From positions 1-42,224 of the forward strand of contig JAKSBQ010000163.1 in the NCBI GenBank assembly GCA_022361075.1: a DNA stretch of 42,224 bases. The letters are read 5' to 3'. The translations under genes and the position numbers were made by a program. Each line of letters starts with the position of its first letter. Within the stretch, counting starts at the first letter, position 1. Source of the stretch: Opitutales bacterium. Its GTDB lineage: Bacteria; Verrucomicrobiota; Verrucomicrobiia; Opitutales; JAFGAQ01. Shown here piece after piece: positions 15,886-25,583 of the stretch. Under the pieces are notes generated by a model. That model did no database searches. It was not told the DNA's origin and saw nothing but the letters and a program-made list of their open reading frames with translations.

Positions 15886-16605
15886 TTAGCCTCTCCTTCC
15901 AAATCTGAAATTCATTCCCTTCAAAACCAGTCTGAAGTCTTCCGATAGAGGAGCTTGGATTTCCACTCTAACACCTCGGATCTCATCAAAAAAACTGAGC
16001 TCAGTTGCGTGCAACATCAACCGATGCACACTGAGTTTCGCACGAGCTACCTGATTTTGTTTTCCATCTCCGTGGCGAGTATCCCCAAGAATAGGATGTC
16101 GAATATGGGCCATGTGCCTTCTCAACTGATGTTTCCTACCCGTTTGGGGCCTCAGTTCTACCAAGCTGAATCGAGCCGTTGCGTAATTTCCTACGGGAAA
16201 ATCCAATTCCGTTCGATCGATCACTCGAAGTTTTGTGATCGCTTTTTGTTTTTCCCCTTTTGATTTTCTTCCCCGAAAGTCCGATTCTTTCGCGAGCGAG
16301 TAATCGATCAAAGCATCCTCACTCACAAAACCGCGGACAATAGCCCGATAAGTCTTCTTCACCCAACCTTGCTCGAACAGTCCTGAGATTCTCGACAAAG
16401 CTTCTCTCTTCTTCGCAAAAAGCAACACCCCCGAGGTTGGTCGATCCAGTCGATGCACCGGGAAAACTTCTTGTCCGATTTGATCTCTCAGCACCTGCAG
16501 GGCAAACTCAGTTGCTTCTTTCGCGATCTCACTACGATGAACTAGCAGCCCTGACGGTTTATTGACCGCCACCAAGTCTTCATCGTCATAGAGAATCTCT
16601 AGCAT
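15886..16605 (-). CDS. truC: tRNA pseudouridine(65) synthase TruC
   Basis: This 239-residue RluA-family enzyme aligns along its length with E. coli TruC: EILYDDEDLVAVNKPSGLLVHRS, then FPVHRLDRPTSGVLLFAK with the catalytic Asp54, YRAIVRGFV, LVELRPQTGRKHQLRRHMAHIRHPILGDTRHGD and LSVHRLMLHATELSF. It modifies U65 in the T stem of some tRNAs. It lacks an S4 domain, as TruC does. The specificity call rests on the close likeness to TruC rather than to RluA or RluD. It is a single minus-strand gene. Confidence 0.88.
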   Translation of the reverse strand: MLEILYDDEDLVAVNKPSGLLVHRSEIAKEATEFALQVLRDQIGQEVFPVHRLDRPTSGVLLFAKKREALSRISGLFEQGWVKKTYRAIVRGFVSEDALIDYSLAKESDFRGRKSKGEKQKAITKLRVIDRTELDFPVGNYATARFSLVELRPQTGRKHQLRRHMAHIRHPILGDTRHGDGKQNQVARAKLSVHRLMLHATELSFFDEIRGVRVEIQAPLSEDFRLVLKGMNFRFGRRG

Positions 16606-16710
16606 CCCAAACTTCTCGCAGGTTCAACACCACACGGCGAATCAAAAAGATGTAGAATTGACGCCTCTCGGGAACCACCTCATTCTCTAATTCCAATACA
16701 CCAATTTCTG

Positions 16711-17064
16711 ATGCTTAAAGTTTATCTCTACGCCCGTTGCTCTACCTGCAAAAACGCCACGAAATGGCTGAAAAAACACTCGATCGATTTCGAAGAATTG
16801 CCGATCGTTGATCAGCCTCCGAGCAGAGAAGAATTACTACAAATGCTTGAGGCATACGAAGGGAACATCCGCAGACTTTTCAACACTTCAGGAATGGATT
16901 ACCGAGCTTTAGGACTAAAAGACAAACTTCCTGAGCTAACTCAGGATGAGGCGCTCGATTTACTTCTCGGAAATGGGAAACTGGTGAAACGACCGTTTTT
17001 AATTTCGGATAAGTTCAAAGCGGTAGGCTTCCGCATTCCGGAATGGGAAAAAGGGCTTTTATAA
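16711..17064 (+). CDS. ArsC/Spx family protein
   Basis: This 117-residue protein has the thioredoxin-like ArsC/Spx fold. The N-terminal motif YARCSTCKNATKWLKKH has Cys10 and Cys13 (CxxC), as in the Spx/MgsR/YffB branch, and the C-terminal part is LLLGNGKLVKRPFLISDKFKAVGFRIPEWE. True arsenate reductases of this fold carry a single Cys in CGTS-like context. No other ars gene is nearby, so a redox or stress function is as likely as arsenate reduction. It is a single gene. Confidence 0.85.
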   Translation: MLKVYLYARCSTCKNATKWLKKHSIDFEELPIVDQPPSREELLQMLEAYEGNIRRLFNTSGMDYRALGLKDKLPELTQDEALDLLLGNGKLVKRPFLISDKFKAVGFRIPEWEKGLL

Positions 17065-17128
17065 TTAAGAGAGATACAATCATTGGCGGACCTAAATCGT
17101 TTTAACTCATGATTCATCACCGCTGATT

Positions 17129-18568
17129 ATGTTCTCCACCAACAAACTCACGCCCAAACTACGCGATCTATCCATTGTTACAGGCCTGACCCTAGTCACT
17201 GCCTTGACGTTCGGTCTTTTCGGAGTCTTCATCTCCAAAGCCGTCTGGAACAGCTACACTGAAGACGTCCTTCGAGAAAGCCACGTTATTGCAAGCCGCT
17301 TCAAGGACAAACTTTCGTCCTCACTCAACCAAGGAAATGATCCCAAAAGTGTCATCAATGATTTCCAGGAACTTCTGGAACAACTCCCTTACGGCGAGGA
17401 AAATTTTGTCTGTCTCGTGGACCAAGACTACCAAGTCGTCAGTCATCCAAATAACAAAATGGTCGGATCAGCCATGGCTATCCACGACTTTGAACCTTTT
17501 AATTCGTCTTCCCCTAAGGACAAAAACTCGGAGGTCAGAGGAGCAAAATACCTCTACAATTCAGCTGATTTTGAAGGCGATCACATGGTGTATCAACTTT
17601 CAGAGGACTCATTGCCTTGGAAAGTATCCATCCACTCGAATCTTGAAGAGCACCGGGCTCGTGTTCAAAACATCCAGAAAAGCATCGCTTTTTTCGCTCT
17701 GCCGATGCTTCTGCTCATCCCATGGGCTGGGACAGCGGTCGTGAGAAGGATCACACATCGTTACGAATCCCAGCTTGAGAAAGCGAATGCACAGCTTGAA
17801 GATCGCGTGGAAGAACGCACTCTTCAACTCCAGGAGTCGAACACCGAATTGGAAAAGGCAAAATTAGCAGCAGAGTTTTCTGACCGACTAAAGTCCGAAT
17901 TTCTTACTGTCATGTCTCACGAGTATCGCACTCCCCTAAACGGAATCCTCGGTTTGAGTCAGGTACTGAAGTCCGACTTAGAAAAAGAGGATGTTATCGA
18001 AATAGCCACCGATATCGAAGCCAGCGGGACTCGCCTAAATGTCCTGCTTGAAAGGATTTTGTATTTCACAGATGTCGAAGCTCAGACGGAGCAACCCGAA
18101 CTGGAAGAACTTCGTCTTTCGAGTCTTATCGAAGACTTGAGCTCCCTCTACAAGCCCACAGCAGATTCTAAGAAAATCAGCTTCAGCATCTTAAACTACT
18201 CAAAAACCGAATCGCTGATGTCGAACTCGGAAATGCTGCAAACCGCTCTGCGAGAGCTATTGGACAATGCCTTTAAATTCACAAATGAAGGGCATGTTCA
18301 TGTTCATATTTCCGAAGAGAACCAATGCCTGAATTTTGACATCATCGACAGTGGTTTGGGCATTCCCTCCAGCGCCAAAAATCGTCTCTTCAAACTATTT
18401 ACTCAAGGTAATGGAGACCTAAACAGAGCTCATGAAGGGGTCGGCCTCGGACTAATCATGGCAAAGAAAATATCAGAGATTCTTGGAGGAACACTCGACT
18501 ACCATTCGGTGGAAAACGTGGGGACCACCTTCACCCTGTCTGTGCCTTGTATTCAGGCCCAAGTTTGA
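17129..18568 (+). CDS. Membrane sensor histidine kinase with periplasmic Cache-like domain
   Basis: This 479-residue kinase has TM1 at about 17-40. The periplasmic region to about 182 resembles a Cache/PAS sensor (NFVCLVDQDYQVVSHPNNKMVG...WKVSIHSNL). TM2 is at about 187-207, followed by a coiled coil (ESQLEKANAQLEDRVEERTLQLQESN). The H box SEFLTVMSHEYRTPLNG carries His264; HEYRTP replaces the usual HE[IL]RTP. The ATPase domain has LRELLDNAFKFTNEG, IIDSGLGIPSS and GVGLGLIMAKK. No receiver domain or adjacent response regulator is present. The ligand is unknown. Confidence 0.92.
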   Translation: MFSTNKLTPKLRDLSIVTGLTLVTALTFGLFGVFISKAVWNSYTEDVLRESHVIASRFKDKLSSSLNQGNDPKSVINDFQELLEQLPYGEENFVCLVDQDYQVVSHPNNKMVGSAMAIHDFEPFNSSSPKDKNSEVRGAKYLYNSADFEGDHMVYQLSEDSLPWKVSIHSNLEEHRARVQNIQKSIAFFALPMLLLIPWAGTAVVRRITHRYESQLEKANAQLEDRVEERTLQLQESNTELEKAKLAAEFSDRLKSEFLTVMSHEYRTPLNGILGLSQVLKSDLEKEDVIEIATDIEASGTRLNVLLERILYFTDVEAQTEQPELEELRLSSLIEDLSSLYKPTADSKKISFSILNYSKTESLMSNSEMLQTALRELLDNAFKFTNEGHVHVHISEENQCLNFDIIDSGLGIPSSAKNRLFKLFTQGNGDLNRAHEGVGLGLIMAKKISEILGGTLDYHSVENVGTTFTLSVPCIQAQV

Positions 18569-18576
18569 CTCCAGGT

Positions 18577-19014
18577 CTAATTTTCAAAATTCTCGACAAA
18601 CTCCTGAATCAAAAGGCCCACTTGGATCTGAATCGCTGGCAACGTTTGCTCGGGTCCCCAAACATCAAGATCGTGCACTTGCCAGTAACGAATTTTGTCG
18701 GCCCATTCTGGAAACTGTTCCTGCATCATGGGCTTGTGTTCTTCTTCTTTAAGCGCGATCACCAGATCCACTGATTCGAGATCCTCCTCATTCAACGCTA
18801 CGGGGAATTTCTGATAACACTCTTCCGGAATTGAGAGCTGTTCAATCGCGTCCTTAGTGTGAGGTGAAAGAGAAGCAGGAGCACACTCAATCATCAAACC
18901 ACGCGATTCAGCCCGCCAACCCCTCAACTCCGAACCCTTCGAATAATTGAAAAAAGCCTCTGCAAACCGGCTGCGGTAGTAATTCGCTGTGCACACAAAA
19001 ACGACTTTTTTCAT
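18577..19014 (-). CDS. Low-molecular-weight phosphatase-like protein
   Basis: This 145-residue protein has the LMW tyrosine phosphatase / arsenate reductase fold. The P-loop VCTANYYRSRFAEAFF gives Cys8-x5-Arg14, the family active site. The second Cys or Asn pair and the RSP ending typical of LMW-PTPs are replaced (YYRSR). The C-terminal half keeps a DLVIALKEEEHKPM block and an acidic DLDVWGP in place of the usual DP catalytic loop. A phosphatase role is plausible but unproven. It diverges from the Fur-family gene across a 66-bp region that carries a palindromic operator, so it may share regulation. Confidence 0.75.
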   Translation of the reverse strand: MKKVVFVCTANYYRSRFAEAFFNYSKGSELRGWRAESRGLMIECAPASLSPHTKDAIEQLSIPEECYQKFPVALNEEDLESVDLVIALKEEEHKPMMQEQFPEWADKIRYWQVHDLDVWGPEQTLPAIQIQVGLLIQEFVENFEN

Positions 19015-19036
19015 AAAATCTCAAAAACTTAATTGT

Positions 19037-19055
19037 AATTGGAATGATTCTAATT
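19037..19055. promoter_or_regulatory. Fur-type palindromic operator
   Basis: AATTGGAATGATTCTAATT is a near-perfect 19-bp palindrome (one mismatched pair around a central G). It is AT-rich like Fur/PerR boxes. It lies between the divergent phosphatase-like gene and the Fur-family gene, 26 bp before the latter's ATG. Autoregulation and control of the downstream suf genes are inferred. Confidence 0.65.
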
Positions 19056-19080
19056 ATTGATAAGAAAATCCACAGTAATC

Positions 19081-19542
19081 ATGATAGAACTCGACCCCAT
19101 TGCCAAAGAAAAACTCGAAAGAGCACTCGCGAGAAAAGGGTTACGCTCCACTCGACAGCGTGAGCAAGTATTCGCGGTTGTCTATGGCTCAGATGATCAC
19201 CCCGCTGCAGACGTTGTCTATCAACGGGTTAAGAACTCAGTTCCCGGAATATCACTCGCTACGGTTTACAACTGCCTCGAAACATTGAGCGACTGCGAAC
19301 TGATCCGTCAGGTTAACTTCGAGCGTGAACCTTCACGCTTCTGCCTCAACAAAGAACACAGCCTCCACCACGCACACTTCCATTGCAGGGACTCCGGTAA
19401 AGTCATTGACGTTGATTTGCCAAATGACTTCATTGAAAACCTATCGCAATTCCTGCCTGGAGGCTACCGAATTGACAAAATCGATCTCACTTTGAGTGGG
19501 ACGAGTGCTGAAAATCAACGCAAATTTATAACGAACGGCTGA
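19081..19542 (+). CDS. Fur family transcriptional regulator with altered zinc site
   Basis: This 153-residue Fur-family repressor has a winged helix at 10-85 (LARKGLRSTRQREQVFAVVYGSDDHPAADVVYQRV...SLATVYNCLETLSDCELI), with the recognition helix VPGISLATVYNCLETL. In the dimerisation domain HHAHFHCRDSGKVID, the usual CxxC is CxxS (Cys102, Ser105), and no second CxxC follows, so the structural zinc site is missing or different. ATG 19081 is preferred over upstream in-frame codons. It is 55 bp upstream of sufC and probably leads the operon. The position suggests an iron or Fe-S status regulator of suf; the metal sensed is not determinable. Confidence 0.87.
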   Translation: MIELDPIAKEKLERALARKGLRSTRQREQVFAVVYGSDDHPAADVVYQRVKNSVPGISLATVYNCLETLSDCELIRQVNFEREPSRFCLNKEHSLHHAHFHCRDSGKVIDVDLPNDFIENLSQFLPGGYRIDKIDLTLSGTSAENQRKFITNG

Positions 19543-19597
19543 AGCCCTATTACGACTTTCCATATTTGAAAATAACAAGAGAGCTTAAAAGAACATC

Positions 19598-20356
19598 ATG
19601 TCTAATCAGATTGAAATAAAGAATCTCAACGTCAGCATCGCAGATAAGCCCATCCTCAAGGACTTTTCGCTCGAACTTCCGAGGGGTGAAGTTCACGCGC
19701 TCATGGGACCAAACGGAACCGGTAAAAGCACGTTGGCAAAAGTAATTGCAGGCCACGAAGACTACGAAGTCGAATCAGGTGAGATCCTCGTCGATGGTAC
19801 CAACATTCTTGGAATGGAACCCGATGAAATCGGCCGCTTGGGTGTGTTCCTCGCGTTTCAATACCCAATGGAGATTCCAGGGGTGACGATCGCAAACTTC
19901 ATTCGCGCTGCACTTCAAGCTCGCCAGGAAGAAGGCGAAAATTTTGACGCTCCCGCTTACTACCGCGAGCTCTACGACAAGATGGACCTTCTAAAAATGG
20001 ACCGCAAGTTCACTTCCCGTTCAATTAACGAAGGTTTCTCTGGTGGTGAAAAGAAACGCTGCGAGATTCTTCAAATGGCCATGCTCAATCCGACATATGG
20101 CATCATGGACGAGACCGATAGCGGCCTTGACATCGACGCGCTCAAGATCGTCTCCAACGGCGTAAACCTCATGCGCAACGAAAACCGAGGAATTTTGGTA
20201 ATCACTCACTACCAACGCCTTCTGGACTATATAATCCCAGATAAGGTTCATGTCATGTGGGATGGAAAAATTGTAAAAACAGGTGACAAAGAATTGGCCA
20301 AGGAGCTCGAAGCAAAGGGCTACAATTGGGTGAAAAACGAGTTAGCAGTCGCCTAA
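19598..20356 (+). CDS. sufC: Fe-S cluster assembly ATPase SufC
   Basis: SufC is the soluble ABC-type ATPase of the SufBCD scaffold that builds iron-sulfur clusters. The 252-residue protein has Walker A (GPNGTGKST), a Q-loop ([13 protein letters not shown]), a signature ([14 protein letters not shown]) and Walker B ([19 protein letters not shown]). All are the characteristic SufC versions. [19 protein letters not shown] matches the switch region. It is followed 23 bp later by sufB, which has a strong GGAGG at 20367-20371. Confidence 0.98.
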   Translation: MSNQIEIKNLNVSIADKPILKDFSLELPRGEVHALMGPNGTGKSTLAKVIAGHEDYEVESGEILVDGTNILGMEPDEIGRLGVFLAFQYPMEIPGVTIANFIRAALQARQEEGENFDAPAYYRELYDKMDLLKMDRKFTSRSINEGFSGGEKKRCEILQMAMLNPTYGIMDETDSGLDIDALKIVSNGVNLMRNENRGILVITHYQRLLDYIIPDKVHVMWDGKIVKTGDKELAKELEAKGYNWVKNELAVA

Positions 20357-20379
20357 ACTAAAACCCGGAGGAATTTCAC

Positions 20380-21807
20380 ATGAGTGAGCAAGCAATCATG
20401 ACCGAAGAAGAGACGGTCACTACAATCGATACCGAAAAAGGTAATTTTAGCTACGATACCAACTACGAATACGACGCAGGTATCGGTCTGAACGAGGATG
20501 TGATTAACTACATTGTCGACGTCAAAGACGAAGACGATTGGGTGCGCAATTTCCGACTCAAAGCACTAAATGTTTTTAACCGCAAGGATATGCCAACCCA
20601 CTGGGCAACAAAGGACCTTGAAAACATCGATTTTGACGTCATCCGTTATTACCTATCCAAAGGCCAGACTCCAAGTCGTTCCTGGGACGACGTACCTGAC
20701 GAGGTTAAGGAGACATTCGAACGTTTGGGAATCCCCGAACAAGAGCGCAAATTTCTAGCTGGAGTGGAAGCACAATTTGACAGCGAAGCATCCTACTCCC
20801 GCATGAAAGAGGACCTTGAAAAAGAGGGTGTGATCTTTGTGGGATCGACAGAAGGGTTGAAAGAACACCCTGAGATCTTCCGTAAATTCTTCGGAAAGGT
20901 GATTCCGACCAATGACAACAAGTTTGCGGCTCTTAACTCAGCCGTTTTCAGTGGCGGAAGCTTCATTTATGTGCCTCCAGGCGTGAAGGTTTCTCAACCA
21001 CTGCAGGCCTACTTCCGAATCAATGCGGAAAACTTTGGCCAGTTCGAACGCACTCTAATCATCGCCGACGAAGGAGCTGAACTTACCTACATGGAAGGCT
21101 GCACCGCTCCAAAATTCGAGACCGCCACACTTCACAGTGCGGTAGTGGAGTTGGTCGCTCTCAAAAACGCAAAGATTCAATACATCACCGTTCAAAACTG
21201 GTCCAACAACGTCTTCAACCTCGTTACCAAACGTGCCATCGCGGAAGAGGGAGCTGAGGTCAAATGGATCGATTGCAACATCGGGTCTCGTCTCACAATG
21301 AAATATCCAGGAGTCGTGCTCAACGGTGAAGGAGCCAGGGGTGAAGTGCTCTCAATCGCTTTAGCGAACGACGGACAACATCAGGACACGGGAGCAAAAA
21401 TGATCCACCGTGCCAACAACACGAGCAGTAACATTATTTCCAAGAGCATTTCGATCGGTGAAGGTCGTTCCACTTACCGTGGCCAAGTCCATATCCCGGA
21501 CCATCTGAAAAACTGTAAGAACAACACCGAATGTGACGCCTTGCTCATCAACACCAACAGCCGCACTGACACTTTCCCGGCTATTACGGTTCGAGGAGAT
21601 GGAAATTCCGTTCAGCACGAGGCAAGTGTTTCTAAAGTCAGCGCTGAGCAAATTTTCTACATGATGCAACGTGGCTTGAGCGAAGGTGAGGCGATGAGTC
21701 TCAGTGTAAACGGTTTCGTAAACGATTTGGTGAAGTATTTTCCGATGGAATACAGCGTGGAATTGAAACGGCTCATCGATCTGGAAATGGAAGGCTCAGT
21801 AGGTTAA
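20380..21807 (+). CDS. sufB: Fe-S cluster assembly scaffold SufB
   Basis: SufB is the core scaffold subunit on which the cluster is assembled, in complex with SufC and SufD. The 475-residue protein has the family order: [23 protein letters not shown], then [49 protein letters not shown] and [16 protein letters not shown]. The C-terminal core includes [22 protein letters not shown] and [21 protein letters not shown]. The length is as expected. The ribosome binding site GGAGG lies 8 nt before ATG. sufD follows 19 bp later. Confidence 0.98.
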   Translation: MSEQAIMTEEETVTTIDTEKGNFSYDTNYEYDAGIGLNEDVINYIVDVKDEDDWVRNFRLKALNVFNRKDMPTHWATKDLENIDFDVIRYYLSKGQTPSRSWDDVPDEVKETFERLGIPEQERKFLAGVEAQFDSEASYSRMKEDLEKEGVIFVGSTEGLKEHPEIFRKFFGKVIPTNDNKFAALNSAVFSGGSFIYVPPGVKVSQPLQAYFRINAENFGQFERTLIIADEGAELTYMEGCTAPKFETATLHSAVVELVALKNAKIQYITVQNWSNNVFNLVTKRAIAEEGAEVKWIDCNIGSRLTMKYPGVVLNGEGARGEVLSIALANDGQHQDTGAKMIHRANNTSSNIISKSISIGEGRSTYRGQVHIPDHLKNCKNNTECDALLINTNSRTDTFPAITVRGDGNSVQHEASVSKVSAEQIFYMMQRGLSEGEAMSLSVNGFVNDLVKYFPMEYSVELKRLIDLEMEGSVG

Positions 21808-21826
21808 CGCGAGGAAGAAAAAGAAC

Positions 21827-23170
21827 ATGTCACAAGTTTTAGAAAACACGACGTCGCCCATGCCTATCGGCCCAATCGGCGACAACGGATTATTTGACCA
21901 ATTCATCGCTTCCCACAGTGGAGAAAACGCGTGGATCGAAAAACGACGGAAAGCTGCCTGGAATCAATTCCATGAGCTACCAATGCCCCGCAAGAAGGAC
22001 GAAAGCTGGCGTTTTGCGTCTCGTCTCGCATTTGAGTTCAATGATTTCAAACTCGTTGAACAGCCAGATGCAACTACCATCGGGAAAGTCGTAGAGCGAT
22101 CCAACCTGAATTCAAGCGCACTCGCGAGGCTCGTCTTTGCGGACAACTACCTCGTTCACGAAGATCCGCTTTCGATGGATCTCCAGACCAAGGGAGTCGT
22201 GTTTGAATCGTTCGATCAAGCAGTTCAAAAACACGGTGGATTATTGGAACAATATCTGTTTAGAGAGGAAGCGCATCTCGGTTCGGAAAAGTTTGTAGCA
22301 TTAAACACAGCGCTATCCAATTGCGGTGGAGTAGTTTACGTTCCAAAGGGTGTCGTTGTTGATCAACCTCTACTCGTTTATCACTGGGCGACCAAGGAAA
22401 ATGTGGCGGTGTTCCCGCACACACTGATCATCGCCGAGGAGGGTGCTTCGGTAAACGTGATCGATGTCTACCAATCACTCGATTCTGATGCACCCGCATT
22501 CTGCGCAGCTTCGGGAAATATCTACGCTGAGGCCAACGCCCAAGTGATGCGCAAGTGTGTCCAGAACTGGAATCAATCCACGATCTCATTCCAGAACGAC
22601 GCCACTGCTGTAAAAAAAGACGGTGTTACAAAAACGCTCGCCGTCAATCTAGGCAGCAAACGCGCACGCTTCGAAAACCAAGTGAGGATGGCCGAACCAG
22701 GATCACACGCGACACTTTATTCGTTAACCGTCGCACAAGGTGATCAGGAGTTCGATCAACGCACTTATCAGTCACATGACGCTCCAAACGCAGTTTCGGA
22801 TTTGCTCTACAAAAACGCCCTGTTGGATAACAGTCGCACTATTTTCTCTGGGATGATCAATGTGGCAAAAGATGCACAGCACACCGACGCCTACCAGACG
22901 AACCGTAACCTTCTGCTGAGCCCTGAAGCGGACGCAAACTCACTTCCTGGCCTCGAGATTCAAGCCAACGATGTAAAGTGCAGCCACGGAGCAACCACAG
23001 GGCAGCTTGACCCCGATGAACTCTTTTACATGATGCAAAGAGGAATCCACAAGAGAACCGCTCAACAACTGATGGTTTTTGGTTTCTTCGAAGAGGTCAT
23101 CGAGAAATTCGACAATGAGGAGATCAAAAACAACGTGAGAGAGTTGGTTCAGTCCAAATTTCACCTTTAA
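21827..23170 (+). CDS. sufD: Fe-S cluster assembly protein SufD
   Basis: SufD is the SufB paralogue that completes the SufBC2D complex and is involved in iron entry. The 447-residue protein has a SufD-type N-terminal helical region ([28 protein letters not shown]). A beta-helix core follows ([28 protein letters not shown] and [20 protein letters not shown]). The C-terminal domain reads [25 protein letters not shown], with the conserved SHG His. It lies between sufB and sufT in the same operon. Confidence 0.97.
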   Translation: MSQVLENTTSPMPIGPIGDNGLFDQFIASHSGENAWIEKRRKAAWNQFHELPMPRKKDESWRFASRLAFEFNDFKLVEQPDATTIGKVVERSNLNSSALARLVFADNYLVHEDPLSMDLQTKGVVFESFDQAVQKHGGLLEQYLFREEAHLGSEKFVALNTALSNCGGVVYVPKGVVVDQPLLVYHWATKENVAVFPHTLIIAEEGASVNVIDVYQSLDSDAPAFCAASGNIYAEANAQVMRKCVQNWNQSTISFQNDATAVKKDGVTKTLAVNLGSKRARFENQVRMAEPGSHATLYSLTVAQGDQEFDQRTYQSHDAPNAVSDLLYKNALLDNSRTIFSGMINVAKDAQHTDAYQTNRNLLLSPEADANSLPGLEIQANDVKCSHGATTGQLDPDELFYMMQRGIHKRTAQQLMVFGFFEEVIEKFDNEEIKNNVRELVQSKFHL

Positions 23171-23181
23171 AAATCTCAAAT

Positions 23182-23733
23182 ATGGAAGATAACCGAAACC
23201 TCACTCGAGACGTCGAAGCCACCTTGATTCCTCAGGGTGAGCCCTTCACTCTTAAGGCGAACACTCCTGTCGTGATCACTCACCGTCTTGGTGGTAACTT
23301 CACGATCATGACGGAAAACGGGATGTTCCGAATCGCACGTCAAAACGCTGATGCTTTGGGAGAAACAGTAGAGGAAGAGGAAACGCCAAAGTCTGAAACA
23401 AACGCAGGTGCTTCGGATGTCGAACCCGAGATCGAAGATGTTTGGGCTGCTCTTAAGAAAGTTTTCGATCCAGAGATTCCAGTCAACATAGTGGATCTCG
23501 GACTTGTTTACAGTGTCGAGATTCAGAAAAAAGACGAAGCGAACCACGTGGAGGTAGCAATGTCCCTAACTGCACCCGGCTGCGGGATGGGACCTGTGAT
23601 AGCGGAAGACGCAAAGTTCAGAATTCTTGAAGTCGAGGGCGTGCAAAGTGCCAATGTCGAAATCGTTTGGGATCCACCCTGGCACCAAGACATGATCTCT
23701 GAAGAGGGCAAAATGGAGCTCGGGCTCATTTAG
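23182..23733 (+). CDS. sufT: SufT-type Fe-S maturation factor (MIP18/DUF59)
   Basis: This 183-residue protein combines an N-terminal SufT-specific region ([36 protein letters not shown]) with a MIP18/DUF59 domain ([28 protein letters not shown]...[14 protein letters not shown]...VEIVWDPPW). A Glu/Lys-rich linker separates them at about 60-85. DUF59 proteins help insert Fe-S clusters into targets. The usual APGCPMG is APGCGMG here, but the Cys is kept. It begins 11 bp after sufD and is the last suf gene; no SufS or SufE/SufU gene follows. Confidence 0.9.
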   Translation: MEDNRNLTRDVEATLIPQGEPFTLKANTPVVITHRLGGNFTIMTENGMFRIARQNADALGETVEEEETPKSETNAGASDVEPEIEDVWAALKKVFDPEIPVNIVDLGLVYSVEIQKKDEANHVEVAMSLTAPGCGMGPVIAEDAKFRILEVEGVQSANVEIVWDPPWHQDMISEEGKMELGLI

Positions 23734-23776
23734 CGTTCGACCCGCCAAAATAAGGCCTCATGGTGATGAGATTGCC

Positions 23777-24766
23777 ATGAATGAGATCTTAACGAGTTAT
23801 CAGGAAATCTTTTTTGCCTCGATACCCGTCTACTTGTTCATCACAGGCGGATATCTGTTCAGAAAGTGGGGTTGGCTTACGAAGACTGCCGATGAAAGTC
23901 TCATTCGGTTGCAGATCAGAGTATTCTACCCGGCGCTGATTCTAAGTTTCATTTATGGAAACGAAGCTCTGAAGGACGGAGTTCTCGTTTTCCAAGCTCC
24001 CGCAATCGGGTTCGCAAGCATACTTATCGGTCTTGTCATTGCTTTTGCGGTGGCGAAACTTTTCCGTTTCCAACAAGGAAGCGGTAAGCGAACATTCATC
24101 TTCACCACCTCCATTTACAACTACGGCTTCATCGCGATTCCTCTGAGTCAAAGCTTATTCAATGATTCCGCTGTGACCGGTACATTGGTGGTTTTCAATG
24201 CGGGAGTCGAGATCGCGATATGGTCGATCGGAATTGTGGTGCTCAGTGGAGGTCTTCAACGAAAATCACTAAAAAACCTATTCAATCCTCCGCTCATCGC
24301 GGTCATGATCGCCCTGGTTCTAAACCATGCCGTGAGTCCGTCAGAACTCACTGATGACTTCGCCGGACGAATCTTCAGCACCATGATCCACACCGCGTCC
24401 TGGCTGGGTGCTGGTGCGATTCCGTTCGCTCTGATTCTCATCGGTGCATCGGTCCGAGATCTTCTGGACGGAAGGGAATTGAACAGGGACTGGAAAATAC
24501 TCTCCTCAGCAACAGTCACACGCATGGTCATCATCCCGGTTAGCTTCCTTGTGACTGCTGCATTTTTGCCGATTCCAGCCCCACTCAAGGCGGTATTGGT
24601 CGTTCAAGCCGCTATGCCAAGTGGAATGTTCCCGATCATTTTGGCTCGTCAATACGGTGGGAAACCAGCCATCGCAGCACAAATCGTAATCGCCACAACA
24701 TTGATCTCACTCGTCAGCATTCCGATTTGGATCATCATCGGGCGAATCGCGACAGGATTGACTTAG
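23777..24766 (+). CDS. AEC (auxin efflux carrier) family transporter
   Basis: This 329-residue inner-membrane protein has about ten helices arranged as two five-helix halves, typical of AEC/BASS-like carriers. Markers are YLFITGGYLFRKWGWLTKTADESLIRLQIRVFYPALI near the start and TSIYNYGFIAIPLSQSLF. The second half has GAGAIPFALILIGASV and VVQAAMPSGMFPIILARQYGGKPAIAAQIVIATTLISL. Substrates in bacteria include malate and other carboxylates; none can be assigned here. It ends in a 4-bp convergent overlap with the FetB-like gene. Confidence 0.88.
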   Translation: MNEILTSYQEIFFASIPVYLFITGGYLFRKWGWLTKTADESLIRLQIRVFYPALILSFIYGNEALKDGVLVFQAPAIGFASILIGLVIAFAVAKLFRFQQGSGKRTFIFTTSIYNYGFIAIPLSQSLFNDSAVTGTLVVFNAGVEIAIWSIGIVVLSGGLQRKSLKNLFNPPLIAVMIALVLNHAVSPSELTDDFAGRIFSTMIHTASWLGAGAIPFALILIGASVRDLLDGRELNRDWKILSSATVTRMVIIPVSFLVTAAFLPIPAPLKAVLVVQAAMPSGMFPIILARQYGGKPAIAAQIVIATTLISLVSIPIWIIIGRIATGLT

Positions 24767-25488
24767 TTTTCCTCATTGATGACAGCCCACGAATGATTCA
24801 TGTTGTTTTTCTGAAGAAATAGAAAAATCATGAGACTCAACCCCGAAGACCCGAGAATCATGCACATCACGGTGATTTGATACCTCACTGCGATTAAAGG
24901 AGATATCCCCGACAACACCTGACCCGTCATCATCCCAGGCAGGGAAACCAAACCAACCGCAAGGAACATGTTAACTTGAGGGATTAACCCTACACGAAAA
25001 GTTTCCCTTCGTGCTTCTTTATAAGAAGATCCTTCAGAAATCTGTTTGTGAAAACGCTCTCCGCCCACGCTCAACACGTTCATGGCGTTTGAATAAATCA
25101 TTCCTGCCATAGGAATCACGACCTCTAGTTTGAGCAACGGATCTGGTTGCACCACCGCAAATATCACTAAAACGAGATTAAAAGATCCACCTAGGACTAT
25201 CGATATCAGAAGATCCATGAACAGTCTCGGAGATCTTTTCGGCTGAGATCGCAACGCGATAATAGCGGATACGACCATCATGAAGGTCAATATGGCAACT
25301 CCAACCTGCCAACTTTCCGTCGCAAAAATGGCATTGAGCACGAAACCCACCAGCAACAACTGTGAAACCATTCTCAAGGTCGCCAACGGAATCTCCCATC
25401 TTTTCCCCACCCATCTCGCGTAAACTACCGCAACAATAACAATTGGGAGCAGCATCCAGGTCAGCGATAACAGGGGAATAACTTTCAT
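24763..25488 (-). CDS. FetB/UPF0014 family ABC permease
   Basis: From ATG 25488 the product has 241 residues and about seven membrane helices. It resembles FetB (YbbM), the permease of the FetAB iron exporter: RWVGKRWEIPLATLRMVSQLLLVGFVLNAIF, then VIPMAGMIYSNAMNVLSVGGERF, FRVGLIPQVNMFLAVGLVSLPGMMTGQVLSGISPLIAVRYQ and MCMILGSSGLS. The frame is open upstream to 25659, but that part overlaps the divergent kinase gene and lacks hydrophobic character. No FetA-type ATPase gene lies next to it, so either the partner is elsewhere or the role differs. Confidence 0.85.
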   Translation of the reverse strand: MKVIPLLSLTWMLLPIVIVAVVYARWVGKRWEIPLATLRMVSQLLLVGFVLNAIFATESWQVGVAILTFMMVVSAIIALRSQPKRSPRLFMDLLISIVLGGSFNLVLVIFAVVQPDPLLKLEVVIPMAGMIYSNAMNVLSVGGERFHKQISEGSSYKEARRETFRVGLIPQVNMFLAVGLVSLPGMMTGQVLSGISPLIAVRYQITVMCMILGSSGLSLMIFLFLQKNNMNHSWAVINEEN

Positions 25489-25583
25489 GATTTCAAATCT
25501 AGAGTGCGCCACAACGGTTTGCAATTTGTGTCTCCGTATCTCAGAATTTTCGGATCTGGAACAGGGACTGCTGTAAAAAATCA

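Noticed and set aside
16711-17064. Arsenic resistance locus with the LMW-phosphatase-like gene
   Set aside because: The ArsC/Spx-like and phosphatase-like genes are not adjacent, and no arsR, arsB or acr3 is present.
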